From an uncultured Alloprevotella sp. (GTDB lineage Bacteria > Bacteroidota > Bacteroidia > Bacteroidales > Bacteroidaceae), in the NCBI GenBank assembly GCA_944322325.1, contig CALUOQ010000005.1, positions 103,871 to 167,870 of the forward strand: a stretch of 64,000 nucleotides of DNA, given 5' to 3'. The translations under genes and the position numbers were made by a program. The notes under the pieces are model-generated. The model was not told where the DNA came from. It ran no database searches and saw only the letters and a program-made list of their open reading frames with translations. This document shows, in pieces, positions 26,993-36,459 of the stretch (position 1 is its first letter; the number at the start of each line of letters is the position of its first letter).

Positions 26993-28216
26993 TTAGGATT
27001 GGGGTGAGCGGACGTCGTCTTCGAACAGACGGCAGAGGCGGTCCATGGCGCCGTCGAGGTCGAAGTGCTCGCGGCAGTAGCGCCGGCCGTTGGCGCCGAG
27101 GGCCTCGCGCTCGGCAGCGGGCATCCGCTTCAGGCGGAGCAAGGCGTCGGCCAGGCCGTGCGCGTCGCCCGCCGCGACGGACAAGCCACAACGCGCTTCG
27201 GCCACGAGGTCGCGCGTCTCGCCGTTGGCCATGGCCGCCACGGGCCGCCCGGCGGACATGTAGGCCTGTAGTTTGGCCGGTGCCGTCAGGTTGAAAATCA
27301 GTTCGTCCTTCAGGGTGACGAGCATCACGTCGGCGCGGGCGAAAAAGAGCGGCATGGCCTCGAGCGGATGGCGCCCCACGAGATGGACCGTCGCTGTGAG
27401 ACCGCGGCGCGCCACTTCGGCCTCGACCCACGGCCGCTTGCGCCCGTCGCCCACGAGCACGAAATGCAGGTCCGGCTCGCCGCGCAGCAGGTCGGCCGCC
27501 GCGACGATGTGCTCGAAGTCCTGCGCCTCACCGATGTTGCCGGCGAACATCACCGTGAAACCGGCGGGCAGGGGCGGCAGGGCGTAGTCCACCTTCGCGC
27601 TGAGGGCGCGGTCAGCCCAGTTGGGAAAGTAGACGAGGCGGTCAGCGTAGTCGCCCTTCTCCAGAATGGAGCGACGGAAGCCACGCGAGCTAATGAGGAT
27701 GCGGCGGGAATGGTCGTATATCCAACAGGTTAGGCGCGTGAAGAAGCGCAGCACGGCGGGCGAAGTGATGCCTCCGGCGGCCGTCAGGCTTTCGGGCCAA
27801 AGGTCGAGCACCCAGAAGTAGAGCGGCACGCGCTGCCGCCGGGCCGCCACGACGGCGGGCACACCGACGGTGACGGGCGACGTTTCGTGGACGAGTACGG
27901 CGTCGAAGCGCTCGCGCCGCGTCAGCCACAGGGCCCGCAACGTGCCCGTGAGGACAAAACTGGCGTAGTTCAGGGCCAGACGGACAGCCCCGCCGCGGCC
28001 GCGCGGCACGACCCACGAACGCACGATGCGGTAACCCTCGCGATCCTCGGTGAGGCGGCGAAAGAAACCGAAGCCCTCGAAAATGCGCCCGCCGGGATAG
28101 TTGGGCAGACCGGTGAGCACCGTAACGCGATGGCCGCGCGCCACGAGCTCGCGCGCCACGTCGTTGCACTTGAACTGCTCGGGCCAGAAATGCTGGGAGA
28201 CCAGGAGGATGTGCAT
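26993..28216 (-). CDS. wbuB: GT4-family glycosyltransferase, WbuB-like (FucNAc transfer)
   Basis: This 407-residue cytoplasmic glycosyltransferase has the GT-B fold. The N-terminal domain starts MHILLVSQHFWPEQFKCNDV and includes VLTGLPNYPGG. The C-terminal nucleotide-sugar domain contains FAGNIGEAQDFEHIVAAADLL, and its acceptor/donor loop is LQAYMSAGRPVAAMANGE. The opening and its place directly after fnlC are typical of WbuB, which transfers N-acetyl-L-fucosamine. The sugar specificity is inferred from the neighbouring fnlABC genes. It lies 3 nt after fnlC. Confidence 0.85.
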   Translation of the reverse strand: MHILLVSQHFWPEQFKCNDVARELVARGHRVTVLTGLPNYPGGRIFEGFGFFRRLTEDREGYRIVRSWVVPRGRGGAVRLALNYASFVLTGTLRALWLTRRERFDAVLVHETSPVTVGVPAVVAARRQRVPLYFWVLDLWPESLTAAGGITSPAVLRFFTRLTCWIYDHSRRILISSRGFRRSILEKGDYADRLVYFPNWADRALSAKVDYALPPLPAGFTVMFAGNIGEAQDFEHIVAAADLLRGEPDLHFVLVGDGRKRPWVEAEVARRGLTATVHLVGRHPLEAMPLFFARADVMLVTLKDELIFNLTAPAKLQAYMSAGRPVAAMANGETRDLVAEARCGLSVAAGDAHGLADALLRLKRMPAAEREALGANGRRYCREHFDLDGAMDRLCRLFEDDVRSPQS

Positions 28217-28219
28217 GGC

Positions 28220-29401
28220 TTAATGCTTGCGCCAGACCATGCGGTCGACGATGCCGGTGTAGCTCTGGATGATTTTCACAACCTTGCCCGACACGTCCTC
28301 GGCGTAACAGGGCACGGGAATGCCGAAATCGCCGGCCCGGTGGAGCGCCACGGCAGTATCAACAGCCTGTAAGAGCGAGCGCTCGTCGATGCCGGCCAGC
28401 ACGAAGCAGCCCTTCTCCATGGCCTCGGGACGCTCGGTGCTCGTACGGATGCAAACGGCGGGAAAAGCGTGGCCCACGCTCGTGAAGAAGCTGCTCTCCT
28501 CGGGCAGGGTGCCGCTGTCCGAAACGACGGCGGCAGCATGCATCTGTAGGCAGTTGTAGTCGTGGAAACCGAGCGGCTCGTGGCGGACGACGCGCGCATC
28601 GAGCCGGAAGCCCGACTCCTCCAGCCGCTTGCGCGAACGGGGATGGCAAGAGTAGAGGATGGGCAGGTCGTACTTCGCGGCCAGCGCGTTGATGGCCGTG
28701 AAGAGCGAGCGGAAGTTGCGCTCGGTGTCGATATTCTCCTCACGATGGGCCGAGAGCAGGATGTACTTGCCCCGCTCCAGCCCGAGGCGTTGATGGATGT
28801 CGCTGGCGCAGATGGCGTCGAAATTGGCGCGCAGCACCTCGGCCATCGGGGAGCCCGTGACGTAAGTACGCTCGCGGGGCAGCCCGTTGTCGGCCAGGTA
28901 GCGGCGCGCGTGTTCGGAGTAGCAGAGGTTGACGTCGGAGATGATGTCAACGATGCGGCGGTTGGTCTCCTCGGGCAGGCACTCGTCCTTGCAGCGGTTG
29001 CCGGCCTCCATGTGGAAGATAGGGATGTGCAACCGCTTCGCCGCGATGGCCGAGAGGCACGAGTTGGTGTCGCCGAGGATGAGCAGGGCGTCGGGCCGCG
29101 TCTGCGCCATGAGCTTGTACGAGCAGTTAATGATGTTGCCCACGGTGGCGCCGAGGTCGTCGCCCACGGCGTCCATGTAGACCTCGGGCGGTGCCAGCTT
29201 GAGGTCGTGAAAGAAAATGCCGTTCAGGGTGTAGTCGTAGTTTTGCCCGGTGTGCGCCAGGAGGCAGTCGAAGTAGCGGCGGCACTTGTCGATGACGGCG
29301 GCGAGGCGGATGATCTCGGGCCGCGTGCCAACGATGATAAGCAGCCGCAACCGGCCGTCGCCGGCAAAGCGGACGTCGGAGTAGTCAGTTCGGATAGTCA
29401 T
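28220..29401 (-). CDS. fnlC: UDP-sugar 2-epimerase for UDP-L-FucNAc synthesis
   Basis: This 393-residue protein has the WecB/FnlC epimerase fold: LLIIVGTRPEIIRLAAVI at the N-terminus, HTGQNYDYTLNGIFF, LILGDTNSCLSAIAAKR, HMEAGNRCKDECLPEETNRR and SAHREENID. In FucNAc clusters this enzyme performs the final C2 epimerisation giving UDP-N-acetyl-L-fucosamine. A generic UDP-GlcNAc 2-epimerase (WecB) is the alternative, but its position directly after fnlB and before wbuB favours FnlC. The start MTIRTDYSD at 29401 is 7 nt after the fnlB stop; the upstream extension would overlap fnlB. Confidence 0.9.
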   Translation of the reverse strand: MTIRTDYSDVRFAGDGRLRLLIIVGTRPEIIRLAAVIDKCRRYFDCLLAHTGQNYDYTLNGIFFHDLKLAPPEVYMDAVGDDLGATVGNIINCSYKLMAQTRPDALLILGDTNSCLSAIAAKRLHIPIFHMEAGNRCKDECLPEETNRRIVDIISDVNLCYSEHARRYLADNGLPRERTYVTGSPMAEVLRANFDAICASDIHQRLGLERGKYILLSAHREENIDTERNFRSLFTAINALAAKYDLPILYSCHPRSRKRLEESGFRLDARVVRHEPLGFHDYNCLQMHAAAVVSDSGTLPEESSFFTSVGHAFPAVCIRTSTERPEAMEKGCFVLAGIDERSLLQAVDTAVALHRAGDFGIPVPCYAEDVSGKVVKIIQSYTGIVDRMVWRKH

Positions 29402-29408
29402 AACGGGA

Positions 29409-30578
29409 TTAGTTTTCAACGGGTTCAGCGTAAGTGTCGGGACGGGCGGGGTCGAACGGCTCATTGCACCAGATGAGCGTGACGAGGTCGTCCGTCGGCG
29501 AGAGGTTGACGAGATTGTGCGTGTAACCGGGTATGGTCTCCACGACTTCGAGATGAGCGCCACTCACCTCGCGGTTGACAACAGGATAAGGGCGCCCCTC
29601 GGCGTCGAGCCCCACGCGGCGCTGCTGGATGAGCCCATGGCCGTGGACGACGACGAACTTCTCGACCTTGGAGTGGTGCCAGTGGTTGCCCTTGACCTGG
29701 CCGGGGCGCGACACGTTGACAGACAGCTGGCCGAAACCCTCGCCGCGCAACACCTCGGTGAAGCTGCCGCGCGCGTCGGTGTGCATCGTCAGCGGATAGG
29801 CGAACTTGTCCGTCGGCAGGTAACTGAGATACGTGGAGTAGAGCTTGCGGGCAAAGGCATCGCCCACGTCGGGCAAGGCCAAACGGTCGCGCCCGGCGGC
29901 AAAGGAGCGGAGCAGATCGGCAATGCGGCCCAGCGTGACCGTATGTTCGACCGGGACACGGCAGTAGTCGCCCTCGCGGTGCGCATGGCCGCCGAGGGCA
30001 CCGATCAGCTCGTCGACGACGTCGTCGACGTAGACCATGTGGAGCTCGACGGTGGGGTCGTTGACCTGGATGGGCAGGTCGTGGGCCAGGTTGTAACAGA
30101 ACGTGGCCACGACGCTGTTGTAGTTGGGCCGGCACCACTTGCCGAACAGGTTAGGGAAGCGGTAGACCAGCACGGGAGCGCCCGTGCGGCGCGCATAGTC
30201 GAAGAAGAGCTGTTCGCCGGCCCGTTTGGACTGGCCGTAGGGGTTGTCGAGCGCCGCCTGGGTGGACGACGAGAGCATGACGGGGCAGCGGTTGCCATGG
30301 CGTTCGAGGGCGGCGAGCAGGTCGGAGGCAAAGCCGAAATTGCCGCGCATGAAGTCGGCCGGATCCTGCGGACGGTTGACGCCGGCAAGGTTGAAGACGA
30401 AGTCGGCCCGGCGGCAATAGTCGTCGAGCTCGGCGGGCGTATTGCCCAAGTCGTACTCAAGGATTTCGAGGTCGGGCGCCAAGTCATAGCAGCGGGCCTT
30501 CGCGTCGCGCACGTTGCGCAGTTGCGACACGAGGTTCCGCCCGACGAAGCCCTTGGCGCCGGTCACTAAGATGTTCAT
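29409..30578 (-). CDS. fnlB: Bifunctional epimerase/reductase with cupin domain
   Basis: This 389-residue protein is FnlB/CapF/WbjC-like. An N-terminal short-chain dehydrogenase part starts MNILVTGAKGFVGRNLVSQL and includes NPYGQSKRAGEQLF. A C-terminal cupin domain starts about residue 260 with YPLTMHTDARGSFTEVL, GNHWHHSKVEKFVVVHG and PGYTHNLVNLS. The family epimerises at C3 (cupin) and then reduces at C4 (NADPH domain) the FnlA product during UDP-L-FucNAc synthesis. It lies between fnlA (122 bp away) and fnlC. Confidence 0.93.
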   Translation of the reverse strand: MNILVTGAKGFVGRNLVSQLRNVRDAKARCYDLAPDLEILEYDLGNTPAELDDYCRRADFVFNLAGVNRPQDPADFMRGNFGFASDLLAALERHGNRCPVMLSSSTQAALDNPYGQSKRAGEQLFFDYARRTGAPVLVYRFPNLFGKWCRPNYNSVVATFCYNLAHDLPIQVNDPTVELHMVYVDDVVDELIGALGGHAHREGDYCRVPVEHTVTLGRIADLLRSFAAGRDRLALPDVGDAFARKLYSTYLSYLPTDKFAYPLTMHTDARGSFTEVLRGEGFGQLSVNVSRPGQVKGNHWHHSKVEKFVVVHGHGLIQQRRVGLDAEGRPYPVVNREVSGAHLEVVETIPGYTHNLVNLSPTDDLVTLIWCNEPFDPARPDTYAEPVEN

Positions 30579-30700
30579 GTGGAAAAAGGATTAGAATCGG
30601 GATGGCCCTACGCGGGAAAACAACGGTTGCGTTTTCGCCAACTACGAAGGGGCCGGACCTGCACGGCGGCAGGCTCCATGGATAAGGTGGAAAGAGCCGG

Positions 30701-31774
30701 TTACTCGGAGCGGATGTCGCGTGCCTTGGCGCGGGGTATAAAGCCTAAGTCTTCCTGGATGAACCGGAGCTTCAACAGCAGCGCCTTCATGCCCTCGACG
30801 TCGAGCCGTCGCGTATTGTGGCTGTGGTAGTCCGAGATCTTGGCCACATCCTCGCTGCCCTCGGTGAAAAACTTGTCGTAATTGAGGTCGCGCGTGTCGC
30901 AGGGGATGCGGTAGTAGTCGCCCATGTCCTCGGCGCGAAGCATCTCCTCGCGCGTCACGAGCGTCTCGTACAGCTTCTCGCCGTGGCGCGTGCCAATGAC
31001 CTTTACTTCCGTCTCACCGAACTTGGGGTCGATGCGGGCGTACGTTTCCTTCAGCGCCTGGGCCAGCGTCGAGAGCGTCGCGGCGGGAGCCTTCTGCACG
31101 AAGAGGTCGCCGTTGCGGCCGTGCGTGAAAGCGTAGACCACGAGGTCCACCGCGTCGTCGAGCGTCATCATGAAGCGCGTCATGTTCGGGTCGGTGACGG
31201 TGATGGGCTTGCCCTCCATCATCTGTTCTACCCAAAGCGGGATGACCGAGCCGCGCGACGCCATCACGTTGCCGTAGCGCGTGCAGCAGATCGTGGTCTG
31301 CGCCCCGTCGCCCAACTCGCGCCCCTTGGCGATAGCCACTTTCTCCATGAGCGCCTTACTCATGCCCATGGCGTTGATGGGGTAGGCCGCCTTGTCCGTA
31401 GAGAGCACCACGACGTTCTGCACACCGTGCTCGACAGCCGAACGGAGCACATTCTCCGTGCCGAGGATATTGGTGCGCACGGCCTCAACGGGGAAGAACT
31501 CGCACGAAGGGACCTGCTTCAGCGCGGCGGCGGCAAAGACGTAGTCGACGCCGTTCATGGCCACGTCGACTGACGACTTGTCACGCACATTGCCGATGTA
31601 AAACTTCACCTTGGGGTTCTGCAAGGCGTGGCGCATGTCGTCCTGCTTCTTCTCGTCGCGCGAGAAAATACGGATCTCCCGGATGTCGCTGTTCAGGAAG
31701 CGACGCAGCACGGCGTTACCGAACGAGCCCGTGCCACCTGTAATCAACAGGGTTTTGTCCTTAAATACAGACAT
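30701..31774 (-). CDS. fnlA: UDP-N-acetylglucosamine 4,6-dehydratase (inverting)
   Basis: This 357-residue extended short-chain dehydrogenase is FnlA/CapE/WbjB-like. It has LLITGGTGSFGNAVLRRFL for NAD(P) binding, FSRDEKKQDDMRHAL, FAAAALKQVPSCEFFPVEAVRTN, and the Ser-Met-Lys type active site (STDKAAYPINAMGMSKALMEK) in place of the usual Tyr-x3-Lys. It dehydrates UDP-GlcNAc and inverts C5, the first step to UDP-L-FucNAc. The 122-bp gap to fnlB is the largest spacing in this half of the operon; I see no gene in it. Confidence 0.94.
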   Translation of the reverse strand: MSVFKDKTLLITGGTGSFGNAVLRRFLNSDIREIRIFSRDEKKQDDMRHALQNPKVKFYIGNVRDKSSVDVAMNGVDYVFAAAALKQVPSCEFFPVEAVRTNILGTENVLRSAVEHGVQNVVVLSTDKAAYPINAMGMSKALMEKVAIAKGRELGDGAQTTICCTRYGNVMASRGSVIPLWVEQMMEGKPITVTDPNMTRFMMTLDDAVDLVVYAFTHGRNGDLFVQKAPAATLSTLAQALKETYARIDPKFGETEVKVIGTRHGEKLYETLVTREEMLRAEDMGDYYRIPCDTRDLNYDKFFTEGSEDVAKISDYHSHNTRRLDVEGMKALLLKLRFIQEDLGFIPRAKARDIRSE

Positions 31775-31795
31775 AACAATAAGGTATATGGAAGT

Positions 31796-32929
31796 TTATT
31801 TTTGTGTTTGCGCCCGGCGAAACTCCGTTTCCACAAGGCGTATCAGTTTTTCGGCGCGCGCCGTGTAGGTGTCGAAACGCTTCAGCTGTTCGGTCCCGGC
31901 CGCCACAAGGCGGGCTCGCAGGTCGCGCTCCGTAGCCACGCGATAGATGGCCTCGGCCGCTGCCTGGGGCGAAAGGGCGTCGTAGTAGACCGCCGCGTCG
32001 CCACACAGACCGCGGGCGAACTCAATGTCCGTCGTCACGATGGGCCGACGCATCCGCATCGCCTCGGGATACGTGGCACTGAAACACTCCAGCAACGAGG
32101 GTTGGAACATGACGTCGCACTGCTCGTAAAGGGAGGGACACTCCGCGATGTCTACGCGGCCTATCCTCAGAAAATGGTCCTCCAGCTCCGCAGGCACGGC
32201 CAGCTGCGACGCGTCGACCGTCAGCACGAAGCGGAAACGGAAGTCCGGATGATTTTGCACAAGATGCCGGGCCGCGCCGACCGCTATCGGCAGATTCTTG
32301 TGCACATAGGGCGCTGTCACCGTCAGGAGCGTCACGCCGTCGAACGGCGGCAGCTCCCGCCGTTGCCATCGCTCCGGATGGTCGTACACCTGGTTATAAT
32401 AGTTCGTCACCGTAGCCACCCGCGCGCCGGGCAGCAGGCGCTCCAACCGCCGGGAGATATAAGGATTCTCCGTAAAGAAGAGCTTCGTGCTACGACGGTA
32501 ATAATGAAGGAGGATGCGGTTGCGGATATTCTCTTTTAGTCTTTTCGTAAAGGACAAAGGCATACATTGGTAGGGTGAATCGGTCAAGACCAATTGCGCA
32601 GAAGCGAATCCCGAAATATGCAGACACTGCGGGTCCCAGCGGGACGGCCCGAACACCGTCAGCACGGCGTCAATGCCTTTCTCGCGAACCAACCCGTCCA
32701 GAAAACGGTCGCGCCCCAATAGCAAGGTCCGCCAGTCGTTACGCACGTCGTACTCGTACACCTCCACGTTCGCCGCACCTGCAATTCGCTCCCGCGTGGC
32801 CCGCATCCGCGACGAAAGCACCACCACGAAGCGGTGCGCCGCAAACCCGGCCAACGCACCGCAAAGCGAATCCGCCACCTGCAAGCCTCCCCCCACCTTC
32901 AAGTTCGAACAATTTATGAGTATGCGCAT
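31796..32929 (-). CDS. GT4-family glycosyltransferase
   Basis: This 377-residue cytoplasmic glycosyltransferase starts MRILINCSNLKVGGGLQVADSL, a glycine-rich N-terminal loop common in capsule GT4 enzymes. The C-terminal half has LLTVTAPYVHKNLPIAVGAAR and the donor-binding LLECFSATYPEAMRMRRPIVTTDI, an EX7E-like segment. Its sugar cannot be read from the sequence. It lies 21 nt upstream of fnlA. Its base composition is GC-rich like the fnl genes and unlike the AT-rich genes before it, so it may have entered together with them. Confidence 0.85.
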   Translation of the reverse strand: MRILINCSNLKVGGGLQVADSLCGALAGFAAHRFVVVLSSRMRATRERIAGAANVEVYEYDVRNDWRTLLLGRDRFLDGLVREKGIDAVLTVFGPSRWDPQCLHISGFASAQLVLTDSPYQCMPLSFTKRLKENIRNRILLHYYRRSTKLFFTENPYISRRLERLLPGARVATVTNYYNQVYDHPERWQRRELPPFDGVTLLTVTAPYVHKNLPIAVGAARHLVQNHPDFRFRFVLTVDASQLAVPAELEDHFLRIGRVDIAECPSLYEQCDVMFQPSLLECFSATYPEAMRMRRPIVTTDIEFARGLCGDAAVYYDALSPQAAAEAIYRVATERDLRARLVAAGTEQLKRFDTYTARAEKLIRLVETEFRRAQTQK

Positions 32930-32935
32930 GGGGAA

Positions 32936-34036
32936 TTATAACACCGATTCTATAATCCGCAGCTGATAATGCGGATTGTAGCGCTCATCAATGACACGAT
33001 AGGCGGCTTTACGAACCTCTTCACGCTGTTTCAATTGAACCGGTGATATCCACGCAGAAATCACGTCTGCCAGATGTTTCACATCGCCTTCATGAAAGAA
33101 AGCCCCGGTCCTGCCGTCCTGAATTGCCTCAAACTCTGGCATCTGATGCACAAAGTTATCATGCGTAATAACGGGAGTCCCGTAAGAAAGCGCGTGCAGA
33201 GCCGTCAGCCCTACATTGCCCGGTGATACACAAACTGCGGCATTATAAAACAATTCAGCTAATACCTCCTCGTCATAACACGGGCCGTAAAACCAAACCG
33301 CTCCGGATAAACCATTATCCTCAACAATAGACAGCAGATTGACGTCATCGGCAGACTTGCCGACAAGGACAAGATTACAGGACTCTCCTTTCTCGCGCAA
33401 AATGGTCATTGCCTGTATCAACAAATCCAGACGCTTTACGGTTTGCAATCGCCCGACATATATTAATGTCGGCGCCATATTGCCAAAGTGGGTTGCGTAA
33501 ACATTCGTTTGGCGCAGTTTCCCTCTTATACCGACTTGTTTGTCATAATCTAAGGAGTTGTAGACGCAATGTAGCATCTCCGATTTCAGCCCCTCCCTGA
33601 GAAGCAGATTTCGTGCATAGTCACCATAAAGTAAAAGACCATGAGACAATCTAAAAAACAACTTCTTTATCCACGTTTTAGGGAAGCGTTCATCTCCGTA
33701 CCAACCGTGCGTCCAAAGAAACACCTTTTTACGCCTCAACTTCGCAACGACCAACAACAGCCACGTAGAAAGACAATACGGGTCTCCTGTCACGATAAAA
33801 TCGTCATATTGTCTGAAAGCCAAACTGAGCTCTCCTCTCAACCAATGTACCGGTGGAACCAAAGGCAAAAAGGTCAAAGTCTTCTGAAAGCCCCGGAGTG
33901 AGGTATATTTTATCAACTTCATTGGGGTATATGTCCTGTCCCCGATGAAGAAGTCACAGTGCAGCTCATTATCCAACAACCGGTAAATCGGCTCACGATA
34001 ATGAGCTGCGATATTAAAGACACAACAAATCTTCAC
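32936..34036 (-). CDS. GT4-family glycosyltransferase (AT-rich segment)
   Basis: This 366-residue protein begins MKICCVFNIAAHYREPIYRLL and has the GT4 C-terminal domain: TLIYVGRLQTVKRLDLLIQAM and CVSPGNVGLTALHALSYGTPVITHDN. It presumably adds one residue of the repeat unit on the cytoplasmic face of the membrane. Codon use is visibly more AT-rich than in its fnl neighbours, indicating a different origin within the locus. It is 6 nt from the next GT gene and 3 nt after ugd. Confidence 0.87.
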   Translation of the reverse strand: MKICCVFNIAAHYREPIYRLLDNELHCDFFIGDRTYTPMKLIKYTSLRGFQKTLTFLPLVPPVHWLRGELSLAFRQYDDFIVTGDPYCLSTWLLLVVAKLRRKKVFLWTHGWYGDERFPKTWIKKLFFRLSHGLLLYGDYARNLLLREGLKSEMLHCVYNSLDYDKQVGIRGKLRQTNVYATHFGNMAPTLIYVGRLQTVKRLDLLIQAMTILREKGESCNLVLVGKSADDVNLLSIVEDNGLSGAVWFYGPCYDEEVLAELFYNAAVCVSPGNVGLTALHALSYGTPVITHDNFVHQMPEFEAIQDGRTGAFFHEGDVKHLADVISAWISPVQLKQREEVRKAAYRVIDERYNPHYQLRIIESVL

Positions 34037-34039
34037 GCC

Positions 34040-35347
34040 TTAACCGATTCTCACGTATTGTATCCCGTCCAATTCTGTAGGGTCAAACACATTTCGTCCG
34101 TCAAACAGTACCGGACTGGGCTTCATAGAGCGTCTTATCACTTCCCAGCTGGGCATACGGAATTCCTTCCACTCCGTAACGTGGAAAATAGCATCAGCGT
34201 CTATCACTGTATCGTACAGATTCTTCGCATACTTAATCTTATCTCCGATTCTCCGGCGGCATTCGTCCATCGCGACAGGATCATAAGCAACGACTTCGCA
34301 CCCAGCAGTCAACAGGCTATTAATCAATACCAGAGCTGGGGCCTCGCGCATATCATCCGTCCCAGGCTTAAATGCCAATCCCCATAAGGCTACACGTCGT
34401 CCCTTCACGTCTCCGCCAAAATGCTTCAAGAATTTCTCGAATAAGATATTCTTCTGATATTCGTTTACGGCCTCCACTGCATTAAGCACACGCATGTCAT
34501 AACCATGCTGAGCCGCAGTATGAATGAGCGCCTTCACATCCTTTGGGAAACATGAACCACCATAACCACAACCGGAATACAAAAACTTACTGCCAATCCG
34601 AGAATCTGAGCCAATACCTTTACGGACCATGTTTACGTCCGCTCCGACCAGCTCACACAAATTAGCCACGTCGTTCATGAAACTTATTCGCGTAGCCAAC
34701 ATAGAATTCGCAGCATACTTGGTCATTTCGGCAGACGGAATATCCATAAACAACACCCTGAAATTATTTAGAAGCATCGGTTTATACAAACGCGTCAGCA
34801 CATCCTTCGCTCTCTCTGATTCGACGCCGACTACTACCCTGTCTGGCTTCATAAAGTCGTCAATGGCATTTCCTTCCTTCAGAAACTCCGGATTACTTGC
34901 CACGTCAAACTCTACGTCAAGTCCACGCTTCGCAAGCTCATCAGTAATTACGGCTTTCACTTTTCGCGCCGTGCCCACGGGAACCGTGCTCTTGGTCACC
35001 ACGACCAAATACTTCGTCATATTCTGCCCTATAGTATGCGCCACTTGTAGCACGTACTTCAAGTCAGCACTCCCGTCCTCATCGGGCGGAGTGCCCACAG
35101 CTGAGAATACGACCTCTACCGAAGGTAACACTTCTGCCAACTCTGTTGTAAAATGCAAACGCCCTGCCTGCACATTCCGCATGACCAAAGCATCCAATCC
35201 GGGTTCGTAGATAGGCACCTCGCCAGCCAACAAACGCTGGATCTTATGCTCATCCACATCCACACAAGTGACATTAGCACCTAATTCAGCAAAACAGGCG
35301 CCGGACACCAGTCCGACATATCCTGTACCCACAATTGCGATATCCAT
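34040..35347 (-). CDS. ugd: UDP-glucose 6-dehydrogenase
   Basis: This 435-residue enzyme oxidises UDP-glucose to UDP-glucuronate. It shows the NAD-binding MDIAIVGTGYVGLVSGACFAELG, STVPVGTARKVK, FVASNPEFLKEGNAIDD-type segment, YAANSMLATRISFMND, and the catalytic cysteine loop SGCGYGGSCFPKDVKALI near residue 265. The C-terminal domain has LWGLAFKPGTDDMREAPAL. It indicates that the polysaccharide contains an acidic sugar derived from UDP-GlcA. It is packed tightly (2-3 nt gaps) between the polymerase and a GT gene. Confidence 0.96.
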   Translation of the reverse strand: MDIAIVGTGYVGLVSGACFAELGANVTCVDVDEHKIQRLLAGEVPIYEPGLDALVMRNVQAGRLHFTTELAEVLPSVEVVFSAVGTPPDEDGSADLKYVLQVAHTIGQNMTKYLVVVTKSTVPVGTARKVKAVITDELAKRGLDVEFDVASNPEFLKEGNAIDDFMKPDRVVVGVESERAKDVLTRLYKPMLLNNFRVLFMDIPSAEMTKYAANSMLATRISFMNDVANLCELVGADVNMVRKGIGSDSRIGSKFLYSGCGYGGSCFPKDVKALIHTAAQHGYDMRVLNAVEAVNEYQKNILFEKFLKHFGGDVKGRRVALWGLAFKPGTDDMREAPALVLINSLLTAGCEVVAYDPVAMDECRRRIGDKIKYAKNLYDTVIDADAIFHVTEWKEFRMPSWEVIRRSMKPSPVLFDGRNVFDPTELDGIQYVRIG

Positions 35348-35349
35348 GA

Positions 35350-36459
35350 TTATCTACTAATAAATTGTTTATACTCCTGTTCCTGCCAAAAGAAATAAAA
35401 CATCGAATGATTTTCTCTTGCACCAGACATATAGCCCGCAAAAAGCAAAAGATATAACGCCGCCAATACGAAAAATAACGTCCTCTTTCTATTTTTCAAA
35501 TAGGCTAAAGTAAAAGCACCAATTATAAAATCGAATCCATACATATAATAATTGATGCGCTGTAGTAACATACTAGAAATAAAAACATAACGCCACAAAA
35601 CTCCTACATAATACAAATTATAGGCATAAGGCATCCACGTCTCCTTATATAACCTCTTCACATCCTTACTTTGACTGATCAGTATAATATTAATGATTAG
35701 GATCACATAAAAACCCACTCCAAACGTCACTTCAGACTCAAATATCTCTAAATACTTATCCTTCATATATTCCTCATAGCCCAAACTAATAATTAAATTA
35801 TCCAGCAAGCCAACAACGGAGCCTACTAAAGAAAAATTCATAAGTACAATAGCTACACATAATGCGATTAATTGTTTCTTAACATCGACAAACCACTCCT
35901 TCTTCCATATGAATAACGGATAAAACGCAATCAGAATTATAGCCGACTTGTGCATCAAATAAGCAAACATTACAAAAAAGAAGTACAGCCACTTACGCTT
36001 CGTCGACAAGCAAAAAATTGCAACAATAAAAAAACAGAATGCAAGTTCCTGCCGTATTCCATTTGAAAAGCTCAACCACACACATGCCATCATAAATACA
36101 AAAAACATATATGAAATTATCTCTTTATGCTTTCTTAAAGAGAAACATATCAAAAACAACTGCAAGAAAGCAATTGCCCCAAAAAATACGCTAAAATGTG
36201 CACCTTCTCCTGCAAATAAGTTAATTAAGAAGTTAAATCCAGCCTCATAAGAATCAAACTCGGACAAAGAGGTCTGAGCTAACTTGTAATAATATAAATA
36301 ACCAAAGTAATCCGTTCCAACTCCATATCGCACACCAAAGACTATAGCATAGAGTAATACCGCCAAACTAACACCAAACCATTGGCCACGCCCTCTTCGA
36401 TTTGAGAGGAACAACATTATTACTGTTAAAGACAAGTATACTAAGACTGTTTGAAGCAT
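35350..36459 (-). CDS. EpsG-like O-antigen/capsule polymerase (Wzy role)
   Basis: This 369-residue integral membrane protein has about ten hydrophobic segments and is strongly AT-rich. The N-terminal SNRRGRGQWFGVSLAVLLYAIVFGVRYGVGTDYFGY resembles the EpsG family (GxRxxxGtDY motif), which polymerises repeat units in the periplasm. As the only multi-spanning protein in the locus besides the flippase, it is the best Wzy candidate. It overlaps the GT2 gene by 1 nt and precedes ugd by 2 nt. Confidence 0.82.
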   Translation of the reverse strand: MLQTVLVYLSLTVIMLFLSNRRGRGQWFGVSLAVLLYAIVFGVRYGVGTDYFGYLYYYKLAQTSLSEFDSYEAGFNFLINLFAGEGAHFSVFFGAIAFLQLFLICFSLRKHKEIISYMFFVFMMACVWLSFSNGIRQELAFCFFIVAIFCLSTKRKWLYFFFVMFAYLMHKSAIILIAFYPLFIWKKEWFVDVKKQLIALCVAIVLMNFSLVGSVVGLLDNLIISLGYEEYMKDKYLEIFESEVTFGVGFYVILIINIILISQSKDVKRLYKETWMPYAYNLYYVGVLWRYVFISSMLLQRINYYMYGFDFIIGAFTLAYLKNRKRTLFFVLAALYLLLFAGYMSGARENHSMFYFFWQEQEYKQFISR